Source: DUUI01 sp964345765
GTDB taxonomy: Bacteria; Bacillota_I; Bacilli_A; Erysipelotrichales; Erysipelotrichaceae
NCBI GenBank assembly: GCA_964345765.1
Contig: CAYFSJ010000021.1
Location: 1-25,471 of the forward strand
DNA: 25,471 bases
Direction: 5' to 3'
In this document: positions 1-6,862 of the stretch, piece by piece
Layout: each line of letters opens with the position of its first letter
Position numbering within the stretch: position 1 is the stretch's first letter
Program-made: the position numbers and the translations under genes
Notes under the pieces: model-generated
Database searches by the model: none
Seen by the model: the letters and a program-made list of their open reading frames with translations, nothing else
Told to the model about the DNA's origin: nothing

Positions 1-230
1 TTAACTAAACGGTTAATATTAATACTCAAGGTTGAAGCAGTAATATTCAAATTTTGAGCGACATCACCCATCTTGTTATTCTCTTTTAAATTTTGTATCG
101 CCTCAAGAGTATGAACCTCAGTGATACTTAGGGTGATCCCATTATCCTGAAGAACCTTCTCCTGAAGTTGTAGCACATCTCTAAAGACATCAACAATGAT
201 GGTGTTAATGAGCTCACGACTCACATCCAT
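1..230 (-). CDS. MarR-family transcriptional regulator, N-terminal part (cut by window edge)
   Basis: The first 76 codons are visible and the rest lies beyond base 1. The translation starts MDVSRELINTIIVDVF and continues through TEVHTLEAIQ, GDVAQNLNIT and STLSININRLV. This is the order of a MarR winged-helix domain: an N-terminal dimerisation helix, a T.xE.H.L.AI helix, then the helix-turn-helix with its recognition helix. Such proteins are dimeric DNA-binding repressors, often ligand- or oxidant-responsive; the target cannot be told from this fragment. The ATG lies two bases after the rplT stop and has no strong Shine-Dalgarno of its own, so translation is probably coupled to rplT at the end of the infC operon. 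Family assignment is fairly sure; the regulon is unknown. Confidence 0.75.
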   Translation of the reverse strand, partial: MDVSRELINTIIVDVFRDVLQLQEKVLQDNGITLSITEVHTLEAIQNLKENNKMGDVAQNLNITASTLSININRLV

Positions 231-232
231 AA

Positions 233-592
233 CTAATTACTTAAAGCAGTTTTAGCTTGATTAACAATTGACTCAAATCCTTTAGGATCTGAAATCGCGA
301 TCTCAGACAACATTTTACGATTAATATTAATGTTCGCCAATCTTAAACCATGCATCAATTGAGAATAGCTAATATCATTTAGGCGTGCAGCCGCATTAAT
401 ACGAGTAATCCATAATTTACGCATTTCTCTCTTAAGTTGTTTACGATCACGATAAGCATAACGTAATGAACGCATTACTTGTTCATTAGCCGTTCTATAT
501 AAAGTATGTTTAGAACCGTAATAACCTTTCGCTAATTTTAATACTTTTTTACGACGGGCTCTAGAAGCCACTGAATTCTTTACTCTAGGCAT
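233..592 (-). CDS. rplT: 50S ribosomal protein L20
   Basis: A 119-residue protein of normal L20 length, starting MPRVKNSVASRARRKKVLK and containing the typical GYYGSKHTLYRTANEQV and LWITRINAAARLND segments. L20 binds 23S rRNA early in 50S assembly. In Bacillota it is also the repressor of its own operon, acting on the infC leader, and an attenuator-like leader is present here at 1370-1484. The gene is third in infC-rpmI-rplT, 15 bases after the rpmI stop, with an AAGGAG ribosome-binding site 9 bases before the ATG. A MarR gene follows after two bases. Confidence 0.97.
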   Translation of the reverse strand: MPRVKNSVASRARRKKVLKLAKGYYGSKHTLYRTANEQVMRSLRYAYRDRKQLKREMRKLWITRINAAARLNDISYSQLMHGLRLANININRKMLSEIAISDPKGFESIVNQAKTALSN

Positions 593-607
593 GTTTTATG
601 TCTCCTT

Positions 608-802
608 CTAATCTTGTAACATATGTTTTAGTCTCTTCATATCAGAAGGATGGACTAAATTACTCTTACGTAGTTTTCTCTTTTGTTTTTGTGTTTTATT
701 GGCAGCAAAGTGTGATACATAAGCATGGTATCTCTTAAGCTTTCCAGAACCAGTCTTCTTGACTCGTTTCGCCAAAGCTTTTTTAGTTTTCATTTTAGGC
801 AT
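608..802 (-). CDS. rpmI: 50S ribosomal protein L35
   Basis: A 64-residue, highly basic protein, starting MPKMKTKKALAKRVKKTGSG and ending with the KRKLRKSNLVHPSDMKRLKHML block of the L35 family. L35 is a structural component of the 50S subunit. Its ATG overlaps the end of infC by 8 bases (the infC Ala codon and stop lie inside the rpmI start region), and its GAGGAA ribosome-binding site lies within infC codons, so the two are likely translationally coupled. The infC-rpmI-rplT order is the standard one in bacteria. Confidence 0.96.
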   Translation of the reverse strand: MPKMKTKKALAKRVKKTGSGKLKRYHAYVSHFAANKTQKQKRKLRKSNLVHPSDMKRLKHMLQD

Positions 803-1337
803 TTTTTGTTTCCTCTTTCTTCTTCATCGGTGCTATCGTCGCTGACATCGTATTACCCTCAAGTTTAGCTTGTGCCTCAACAACAGCAATATCCGAAGTT
901 CTCTCAATAAACTCCCTCATTGTCTTACGGCCAACCTCTAAACGAGTGATTAAACGTCCTCTAAAACGCATGTCAACTTTAACTTTCTTACCAGATTCAA
1001 TCCATTTACGAGCTTGATTGAGTTTCGTCTCAAAATCATGGGTATCAATAACCGGCGATAAACGTAATGGCTTAAGCTCAGTTACGTGTTGTCTCTTCTT
1101 GGACTCTTTCGATTTCTTCTGTTGCTCATAGCGATGACGTCCATAGTCCATAATCTTACAGACCGGTGGTTTCGCATTAGGCGCAACACAAAATAAATCC
1201 AATTCTGCATCAGCTGCGGCAGCCAACGCTTCACGGCGCATCATCGTCCCAAGTTGTTCTCCATTAGGACCAATCACAAGCATTTCCTTGAATCTGATCT
1301 TGTCATTTACTAGATCATCATTTTTTCTTTTCGTTAT
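795..1337 (-). CDS. infC: Translation initiation factor IF-3 (AUA start)
   Basis: IF-3 binds the 30S subunit, prevents 50S joining and polices start-codon choice. The protein has the N-domain (DLVNDKIRFKEMLVIGPNGEQLG), the charged linker, and the C-domain with the KVKVDMRFRGR segment. I place the start at an ATA codon at 1335-1337, giving 180 residues beginning (M)TKRKNDDLVN. A GGAGGTG site lies six bases before this ATA. The in-frame ATG at 1350-1352 overlaps that ribosome-binding site and has none of its own. The frame's further extension to a GTG at 1389-1391 reads through the leader terminator. Rare AUU/AUC/AUA starts are well known for infC, which makes IF-3 autoregulate its own translation. 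Downstream it overlaps rpmI by 8 bases. Confidence 0.93.
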   Translation of the reverse strand: MTKRKNDDLVNDKIRFKEMLVIGPNGEQLGTMMRREALAAAADAELDLFCVAPNAKPPVCKIMDYGRHRYEQQKKSKESKKRQHVTELKPLRLSPVIDTHDFETKLNQARKWIESGKKVKVDMRFRGRLITRLEVGRKTMREFIERTSDIAVVEAQAKLEGNTMSATIAPMKKKEETKNA

Positions 1338-1369
1338 GTTCTTCACCTCCATAGTTTGTTTGTAGAATA

Positions 1370-1393
1370 TAAAAAAGTGCTCAGCAAGCACTT
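1370..1393 (-). terminator. Attenuator hairpin in the infC leader
   Basis: Read on the minus strand, AAGTGCT (1393-1387), a five-base loop, then AGCACTT (1381-1375) is followed by a run of U. This is a Rho-independent terminator placed between the promoter and infC, about 40 bases before the infC start, so it must be conditional. It fits premature termination when free L20 is in excess. Confidence 0.8.
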
Positions 1394-1484
1394 CAAATAC
1401 GTTATTTCAATAAGTTAAACATTGATATAGCGTATACCCAAGACCATCGGTCATCAGGTGAGAAGAGTGCTTCTACTTTCTACG
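1370..1484 (-). promoter_or_regulatory. infC operon leader, L20-type autoregulatory RNA
   Basis: About 115 transcribed bases lie between the promoter and infC and end in the attenuator hairpin. An upstream element AAGCACT (1472-1466) is complementary to AGTGCTT (1392-1386), which includes the 5' arm of the terminator. An antiterminator can therefore form and compete with the terminator. In Bacillus, L20 binds the leader of this same operon and favours termination. By position and layout this is the same control, but I could not score it against the L20 leader model. Confidence 0.65.
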
Positions 1485-1490
1485 TGCTGT

Positions 1491-1520
1491 ATATTAACAT
1501 ATCGTTAAAGGTTCTGTCAA
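1491..1520 (-). promoter_or_regulatory. Sigma-A type promoter of infC-rpmI-rplT-marR
   Basis: On the minus strand a perfect -35 TTGACA (1520-1515) is followed after 18 bases by TAATAT (1496-1491); the shifted hexamer TTAATA would give a 17-base spacer. It lies immediately past the 3' end of the hydrolase gene and feeds the attenuated leader. Confidence 0.7.
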
Positions 1521-2366
1521 TTATTTGCCTAAAATAGCCAAGATATCCTTAATAACTATCTCTTTCTCATTATCAAAAAGAATTTCATGTCTAGAATTAG
1601 GATAAACTATTTGATTTGTCCTAAATCCCCAATCATTTAATAAAGACTCAACCTCATCCACATTCTTAGCCACAGGATCATCCGCCCCAGTTAATAATGT
1701 AACCTCCGCATTTGTCAATAGCCTTTTATAGGAATCATTGACATCCATCATCAGTTCAAACAAATCCTGATATTGTTGATTGGTAAAATAAACGCCACAA
1801 TATGGACTATTAATATAATCATCCACATTCTTTTGATTATAAGACAGCCAATCATAATTGGTCTTTTGATTAAACGACTCAATCACCAATTTATGAAGTA
1901 AGCGACTCTTATAATTTCTAGTAAACGATAGTGTGTTGGTTAACTTAAGAATTTGTCTAACAATTGGAATCAACTTGTCATATGATGGAGAACCACTCAA
2001 TATCGCTCTTTTAATCTTATGCGGATATCGCTTAAGATACGCCCTCACCAGTAAACTACCCATTGAATGTCCAATCAAGGCAATATCCTTGTTGTAATAT
2101 TCATTAATTAAATCATCAAGGTCATGAAGTTGATAAAGGAAATTGTTCTCTTTAACTATACTCGGATTAATTCCATGTCCTCTCAAATCGGGAATTAATA
2201 CTAAACAATTGTTATTTTGAAGTGTACCAGCAAACTCAATATAGCGCTCTTTATAATCCTGCATCCCATGAACAATAAAGACAATTCGCTCAATTTTTGT
2301 CGGAACAAACTCAAGCACCTCATATTCAAGCTGGTCAACAGACGATGTTTTAATAATTCGATTCAT
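1521..2366 (-). CDS. Alpha/beta hydrolase, lysophospholipase / monoacylglycerol lipase-like
   Basis: 281 residues with a serine-hydrolase fold. The oxyanion strand VFIVHGM lies near residues 29-35, PDLRGHG near 59-65, and the nucleophile elbow GHSMG has Ser101. The acid residue is in GADDPV (Asp229 or Asp230) and the catalytic His is in NSRHEI (His260). This arrangement matches the PldB/YtpA group that splits acyl chains from lysophospholipids or monoacylglycerols. There is no signal peptide, so it is probably cytosolic. It is a single-gene unit, divergent from proS; GGGAG lies 6-7 bases before the ATG. The precise substrate is not visible in the sequence. Confidence 0.85.
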   Translation of the reverse strand: MNRIIKTSSVDQLEYEVLEFVPTKIERIVFIVHGMQDYKERYIEFAGTLQNNNCLVLIPDLRGHGINPSIVKENNFLYQLHDLDDLINEYYNKDIALIGHSMGSLLVRAYLKRYPHKIKRAILSGSPSYDKLIPIVRQILKLTNTLSFTRNYKSRLLHKLVIESFNQKTNYDWLSYNQKNVDDYINSPYCGVYFTNQQYQDLFELMMDVNDSYKRLLTNAEVTLLTGADDPVAKNVDEVESLLNDWGFRTNQIVYPNSRHEILFDNEKEIVIKDILAILGK

Positions 2367-2414
2367 ATTCTTCTCCCGTATTTAAACAATACCATAAAAT
2401 AGTCTTTTATATGA

Positions 2415-2440
2415 TATAATTCTATAGACAATCAAGGAGA
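2415..2440 (+). promoter_or_regulatory. Extended -10 promoter and ribosome-binding site of proS
   Basis: TGATATAAT carries the TGn extension directly before a perfect TATAAT (2415-2420). No good -35 hexamer is present at the right distance, which is normal for extended -10 promoters. AAGGAGA (2434-2440) lies 9 bases before the proS ATG. Confidence 0.65.
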
Positions 2441-2449
2441 TAACCAACT

Positions 2450-4138
2450 ATGAAATTAAGTAAAAGCTTTTTTTACACACTAAGAGAAAACCCAAAAGAT
2501 GAAGACTCCAGTAGCGGTAATTTGTTAGTTCGCTCAGGACTTGTAAAAAAGACATCCTCAGGTGTCTATATGTTATTACCCTTAGGACTAAGAGTCTTCA
2601 ATAAAATAGAAGCCATCGTCAGAGAAGAAATGAACAAACTCGACGCTCAAGAAGTCTCCATGCCAGCCCTACTCTCTGAAGAAGTCTTCATTGAATCAGG
2701 ACGACGTGAAAACTTCGGAAAAAGTATGTTCTCAGTCAAAGACAGAAACGACAAAGATTTCGTTTTAGGACCAACCCATGAAGAACTCTTCTCATCAGCA
2801 GCTAGAATGGCCATTAAATCGTATAAGAACCTACCATTTGCCCTCTATCAATTTCAAACAAAATTTAGAGACGAACCAAGACCACGCTTTGGATTAATCC
2901 GCGTTAGAGAATTCGTCATGAAAGATGCTTATACCTTCGATAAAGATCTAGACGGTTTAGACAAGTCCTATCAAGGGATGTTTAATGCTTACCACAACAT
3001 CTTTAAACGCTTAGGTTTAGACTATGTCGTCGTTAAAGCAGACACCGGAGTAATGGGCGGCCTACTCTCAGAAGAGTTTCAAGCCATCAGTGAAATCGGA
3101 GAAGATATTTTAGTCATCTCAGAAGATGGACAATTTGCCAGCAATATCGAAGTTGCCCCAACCACCATCGAAGAAACAGAATCTGAAGAAGCCCTAACCT
3201 TAGAATTAGTCGACACCCCAAATGCCCGTACTATTGAAGAAGTGGTCAATTTCCTAAACCAAGACATTAAGAAATTCGTTAAGACCCTCATCTATAAAGT
3301 CGACAATCAATTTGTTGGGTTATGTCTACGAGGAGATCATGAAGTTAACGAAACAAAAGTCATGAAACTACTCAACGCTTCAGAAATTGAATTAGCACAA
3401 CCTCACGAAGTCCAAGAGATTACCAATGCGCCTGTTGGCTTTGCTGGACCAATCAACTTATCAATTCCTGTCTATGCAGACCATCAAGTGTCCGTCATGT
3501 CAAACTTCATCGTAGGAGCTAATGAGCATGATAAACATATTAAAAATGTGAACCTAAAAGACTTCCAAGTCGCAGAGTTTGCTGATATACGCAATATCAT
3601 GGAAGGTGATATTGTCGAAGGTCATGGACCAGTTCACTTTAAAAAAGGAATCGAAGTAGGAAACACTTTTAAACTTGGTGACAAATACTCCAAAGCCATG
3701 GACCTATACTATGCCGATGAAAACAATAAGTATCAACCAGTCATCATGGGATCCTATGGGATTGGTATTGGACGTTGTCTTGCGGCAGTGGTCGAACAAA
3801 ACCATACGGACAATCAAATTCTATGGCCAAAGAACTTAGCGCCAGTTCAAGTTGGTATCGTCATAGCCAATATGAAAGATCAACAACAATTAGATATCGC
3901 CAACAGCATCTATGATCAATTACTTCAAAAAGGATTTGACGTACTCTTAGATGATCGTAATGAACGCTTAGGCGTTAAATTCAATGATATGGAACTCATT
4001 GGTGCCTATACTCGAATCACCGTGGGTAAAGCCGCCAAAGAGAATAAAGTTGAACTAAAAGTGATGGATCAAGAAGATCTACAACTGGTTGAAGTATCTG
4101 AAATTATCGAAAAAATAGAGTTAATCTTTAAAGATTAA
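2450..4138 (+). CDS. proS: Prolyl-tRNA synthetase, bacterial type
   Basis: 562 residues, the usual length for the bacterial class II ProRS. The aminoacylation core has motif 2 in FRDEPRPRFGLIRVREF (around residues 140-156) and motif 3 in GSYGIGIGRCLAA (around 435-447). Between them lies an insertion domain, about residues 220-400, including TLIYKVDNQF. This domain hydrolyses Ala-tRNA(Pro), so editing in cis is likely retained. The C-terminal anticodon-binding domain includes LDDRNERLGVKFNDMELIG. Standalone gene with an extended -10 promoter. Its last codons and stop lie in a 34-bp palindrome shared with the convergent gene two bases away. Confidence 0.97.
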   Translation: MKLSKSFFYTLRENPKDEDSSSGNLLVRSGLVKKTSSGVYMLLPLGLRVFNKIEAIVREEMNKLDAQEVSMPALLSEEVFIESGRRENFGKSMFSVKDRNDKDFVLGPTHEELFSSAARMAIKSYKNLPFALYQFQTKFRDEPRPRFGLIRVREFVMKDAYTFDKDLDGLDKSYQGMFNAYHNIFKRLGLDYVVVKADTGVMGGLLSEEFQAISEIGEDILVISEDGQFASNIEVAPTTIEETESEEALTLELVDTPNARTIEEVVNFLNQDIKKFVKTLIYKVDNQFVGLCLRGDHEVNETKVMKLLNASEIELAQPHEVQEITNAPVGFAGPINLSIPVYADHQVSVMSNFIVGANEHDKHIKNVNLKDFQVAEFADIRNIMEGDIVEGHGPVHFKKGIEVGNTFKLGDKYSKAMDLYYADENNKYQPVIMGSYGIGIGRCLAAVVEQNHTDNQILWPKNLAPVQVGIVIANMKDQQQLDIANSIYDQLLQKGFDVLLDDRNERLGVKFNDMELIGAYTRITVGKAAKENKVELKVMDQEDLQLVEVSEIIEKIELIFKD

Positions 4139-4146
4139 CTCTATTT
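4113..4146. terminator. Perfect 34-bp palindrome, probable bidirectional terminator
   Basis: The two halves around 4129/4130 are exact reverse complements over 17 bases each, with TTTAAA at the centre. The stem covers the last codons and stop of proS on one strand and the stop of the unknown gene on the other. The right flank is U-rich for plus-strand transcripts and the left flank A-rich, which gives a U tract for minus-strand transcripts. The stem is AT-rich, so strength is uncertain. Confidence 0.65.
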
Positions 4147-4452
4147 ATCTTTCAATTCATTTCTGATTTCTTCTTTAACATCATCCACAAAAGTATTAAA
4201 ATCATTTCTCAGTGAATTAAGGAAACCTTTATTTTGATTTGAGTTTCTCTTAACTCTGACGTAGTCACGCCCTTTATCCCGTTTACCCTTGTAGCTAGAT
4301 TGACTACCTTGACGGGTAAACTCGCTTTGGCGTCGACGATAACGATCACGAAACTCTTCATTACGAAGTTCAATATCTTGAGGAGCTTCATCAATCGAAC
4401 CATCTTTAATGCGAATAAGTTCTTCTAATTCAGGAGCATATCTTGGTTTCAT
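4141..4452 (-). CDS. Hypothetical basic, charged protein (103 aa)
   Basis: I do not recognise a family. It starts MKPRYAPELEELIRIKDGS. The middle, around residues 30-75, is rich in Arg, Lys, Ser and Gln (DRYRRRQSEFTRQ, YKGKRDKGRDYVRVKR) and looks disordered. The last 25 residues are acidic/basic and probably helical (NDFNTFVDDVKEEIRNELKD). No membrane segment or signal is seen. The ATG at 4450-4452 is chosen because AGAGGTGAG lies just before it; an upstream in-frame ATG would add 41 residues, run into pgeF and cross the promoter at 4472-4500. A nucleic-acid or membrane-surface role is possible but only a guess from charge. Confidence 0.65.
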   Translation of the reverse strand: MKPRYAPELEELIRIKDGSIDEAPQDIELRNEEFRDRYRRRQSEFTRQGSQSSYKGKRDKGRDYVRVKRNSNQNKGFLNSLRNDFNTFVDDVKEEIRNELKDK

Positions 4453-4471
4453 CTTCTCACCTCTTATCTCT

Positions 4472-4500
4472 ATTTTACACAAAAGGAAGCAGGATTTAAA
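4472..4500 (-). promoter_or_regulatory. Promoter of the 103-aa gene
   Basis: On the minus strand TTTAAA (4500-4495), a 17-base spacer and TAAAAT (4477-4472) give a reasonable sigma-A match. The -35 element ends directly at the divergent pgeF start codon. Confidence 0.45.
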
Positions 4501-5268
4501 ATGATTAAGCGAATTCACACTAAAAATTATGAATTTATCATCCATCAAGCATTTTATAACAACAATATTAAACATGTCTTCACCACTAAACCCATGGCCA
4601 TGGGGCCTTTTCGAAATTTAGATAAAGACGATCTTCAATCTAACTATGATTTAATAAAAGAGTTACTAGAAGTAGAAGGCTCACTCTATTTCATGAAACA
4701 ACAACATACAAACAAAGTGATTGATATAAACAAAGTTGAGTTAGTATCCAACCATTTAGGCTCCTACATTGAAGGTGTCGACGGATTAATCACTAATCAG
4801 CCAAACCAACTCTTAATCAGTACCTACGCAGATTGTATCCCCATTTTAATTCATGATCCAATCAAAAAGATACAAGTGAATATACACGCTGGTTGGAAAG
4901 GTGTCTATTCTGGCATCTTAGACAATGCCCTCAAAATACTTATCAATGACTATCAAAGTCATCCACATGATTTAAAAGTCTTATTCGGACCTCATTTACT
5001 TGTCGATGATTTTGAAGTACAACAAGATGTCTATCAACTCTTTATCGAAAAGTTTCCACAAATAAAAAACCTGGTCAAAACCCAGGATTCCAGAATATTT
5101 ATCGATTTAAATCGTGTTCATGATTTCTATTGTCAACAAAATGGTTTGTTAGCAAATAATATATACAACATTCATCTATCCACCCTTCAAGATGAATCAC
5201 TTCATTCTTTTAGGAAAGATAAAGAAAAGTTTCAACAAATGGCATTAGTATCGGTACTTTTGGATTAA
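4501..5268 (+). CDS. pgeF: Laccase-domain protein, YfiH/YlmD (peptidoglycan editing factor, PgeF family)
   Basis: 255 residues of the multicopper polyphenol oxidase / DUF152 fold. The three metal ligands of the family are visible: His in QQHTNKV, Cys in TYADCIPI and His in VNIHAGWKG. VDGLITNQ also matches. Members are described as purine nucleoside phosphorylase/adenosine deaminase-like enzymes and, in E. coli, as a factor keeping peptidoglycan precursors correct. The usual Cys-containing motif after the ligands is replaced by FGPHLLVDDFEV, so the active-site rim differs. An AGGAAG site lies before the ATG. It starts divergently from the 103-aa gene, and its last 24 bases overlap the convergent permease gene. 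Confidence 0.85.
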   Translation: MIKRIHTKNYEFIIHQAFYNNNIKHVFTTKPMAMGPFRNLDKDDLQSNYDLIKELLEVEGSLYFMKQQHTNKVIDINKVELVSNHLGSYIEGVDGLITNQPNQLLISTYADCIPILIHDPIKKIQVNIHAGWKGVYSGILDNALKILINDYQSHPHDLKVLFGPHLLVDDFEVQQDVYQLFIEKFPQIKNLVKTQDSRIFIDLNRVHDFYCQQNGLLANNIYNIHLSTLQDESLHSFRKDKEKFQQMALVSVLLD

Positions 5269-5967
5269 AGCATCAAAGAAGCGACTCACAATCAAAGCAA
5301 TAATCAAAATCCAGATGGTACTACCAAACAAGCGGTTCATATCCAGCTCAAAGCGCGCATACTGTAGCTCTCTGCCCAATCCTTGTTGAATGGAGACCAA
5401 TACCTCAGAAGAAATTGTCACCTTTAGACCCAACAAGAACGCCGATTTACAAAGCGTTAAAAAAGCAGGAAGCGACAAAGGAATTAACACTTTCAACCAA
5501 TTCTCCATTGGATTAGATCCATATAGCACTAAAGGGTCTTTATACTTAGACTCAATATAAGCCATCTGTTGATCTAATAAATCAACCATCAGTGGAATCA
5601 TCACCAATAAAGTAATTAATGTAACAGCCTGCGAGTTTCTCAACCAAACTAGCGCAATCAAAATAATCGAAGCCGTAGGCACAATTCTTAAAACAAGAAG
5701 AAGGTGGTCAATCACTCTTAATGTGAGACCACCTTTTCTCTTTAACACCATTAAAATAACAGAGAACAAAAGCGATAAAATAAACGCCATCACAATTCTC
5801 ATAAATGTCATTATAATATGCATCCAAATACTTGTATCTTGGATTTGATTTATCATCGTTAAAAAGACTTCCCCTGGATAAGGAACTAAAATTGTATTAT
5901 TAATCCCCAGCGCTAATAACTGCCAAAAGATCAATAAGATTAACCATGATAAAATCGACTTAAACAT
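5245..5967 (-). CDS. ABC transporter permease (SsuC/TauC-like, BPD_transp_1)
   Basis: 240 residues with about six hydrophobic segments, beginning with a membrane helix (MFKSILSWLILLIFWQLLALG). The inner-membrane permease signature appears as the GSNPMENWLKVLIPLSLPAFLTL region near residues 148-170. That is a variant EAA loop (normally EAAxxxGAxxxxxxxxxxLP) which contacts the ATPase. The family imports nitrate, sulfonates, pyrimidine or thiamine precursors and similar solutes. It lies 4 bases after the substrate-binding lipoprotein gene, at the end of the thrS unit. No ATPase gene is next to it. Its 3' end overlaps pgeF by 24 bases. Confidence 0.85.
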   Translation of the reverse strand: MFKSILSWLILLIFWQLLALGINNTILVPYPGEVFLTMINQIQDTSIWMHIIMTFMRIVMAFILSLLFSVILMVLKRKGGLTLRVIDHLLLVLRIVPTASIILIALVWLRNSQAVTLITLLVMIPLMVDLLDQQMAYIESKYKDPLVLYGSNPMENWLKVLIPLSLPAFLTLCKSAFLLGLKVTISSEVLVSIQQGLGRELQYARFELDMNRLFGSTIWILIIALIVSRFFDALIQKYRY

Positions 5968-5971
5968 AACT

Positions 5972-6862
5972 CTATTCTACAATTGCCTCATCACTTAATT
6001 CAAGATTAAATAGATTTAAGAACGCATCAATTTCAGCTTTAACAGAACTAGCCTCTTTAATATCTAAGCCCATTTGATCAAACGCATTCACCACTAATTG
6101 ACCACTAGGAATACCCAGAACATCTGTTCCAATCGCATCCACTTGTTTTAAGAACGTTTCCTGATCTGATTTAACACTGTCTAAATCTTGTTTCATTTGA
6201 TCAATCACACCATTAACCGAATCAGAACTTTCTTTCACAAAGATAGCCGCTTGAGGATAAGAATTAACACCAAATTGTTGGTTATAGACCTCTTGAAGAT
6301 TATGACTAATCGAAAGTTCAATCCCCTCTTGTTTTGCCTTAGCCATGGTCGCAGCCACTAGAGGCTGTGCCAACAAAGCTGCATCCACATTATCAGAAAG
6401 GAGCTGAACCTGTGCCTCTGACACTGAAGGAACCCAGGTTTGTTCAGCATTATCAAGATTTAAGCCTGATTCGACCGCTTTAAACACTAAACCAGGAACA
6501 GCAGCCTCACCAAATAAAGCAATTGAGTTAATTTCATCACTTCTTGAAACAATAAATAGATTGCCCCAAGAAATAATAGAATGTAATTTATACTCTGTCT
6601 TGTCTTGATTAATTAGATTTGCCCCTAAGTTTAATGGCGCAATAATTACATCATATTCAGCATTAGGATTGACTAACCCAGCTTGAAGATTTTCAGGACC
6701 ACTCACTAATTCAACTTCATGATTTTCATTCTCAATTGTTGAAACAAGTGATATTGCTGGAGCACCCGTAGGTGCTAGTACACTCACATGTGATGGTTCG
6801 CTATTCGTTCTACAACGAACCAAAATTAACAATGCGAATAGGATTAATAAGATTTTTTTCAT
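5972..6862 (-). CDS. ABC transporter substrate-binding lipoprotein (NMT1/SsuA-like)
   Basis: 296 residues. A basic start and hydrophobic stretch (MKKILLILFALLILV) end in a single Cys17, consistent with a lipoprotein signal, although Arg at -1 is unusual. The mature part has the periplasmic-binding layout of the NMT1/TauA group: APTGAPAISL near the start, then GLVNPNAEYDVIIAPLN and GNLFIVS, and later SVSEAQVQLLSDNVDAALL. The ATG overlaps the thrS stop (TAATG), so it is translated from the thrS transcript under T-box control. The substrate is unknown. Threonine or a precursor is suggested only by context; thiamine-precursor or sulfonate transport is the family prior. Confidence 0.82.
   Translation of the reverse strand: MKKILLILFALLILVRCRTNSEPSHVSVLAPTGAPAISLVSTIENENHEVELVSGPENLQAGLVNPNAEYDVIIAPLNLGANLINQDKTEYKLHSIISWGNLFIVSRSDEINSIALFGEAAVPGLVFKAVESGLNLDNAEQTWVPSVSEAQVQLLSDNVDAALLAQPLVAATMAKAKQEGIELSISHNLQEVYNQQFGVNSYPQAAIFVKESSDSVNGVIDQMKQDLDSVKSDQETFLKQVDAIGTDVLGIPSGQLVVNAFDQMGLDIKEASSVKAEIDAFLNLFNLELSDEAIVE

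Noticed and set aside
1338..1391. Longer infC starting at GTG (1389-1391) or ATG (1350-1352)
   Set aside because: The extension reads through the leader terminator and the ribosome-binding site, and its residues do not resemble IF-3.
4209..4403. 64-codon minus-strand frame inside the 103-aa gene
   Set aside because: Alternative frame without a ribosome-binding site; the longer frame has a clear promoter and Shine-Dalgarno.
4453..4575. 41-residue N-terminal extension of the 103-aa gene
   Set aside because: It overlaps pgeF codons and the promoter; a good ribosome-binding site precedes the internal ATG.
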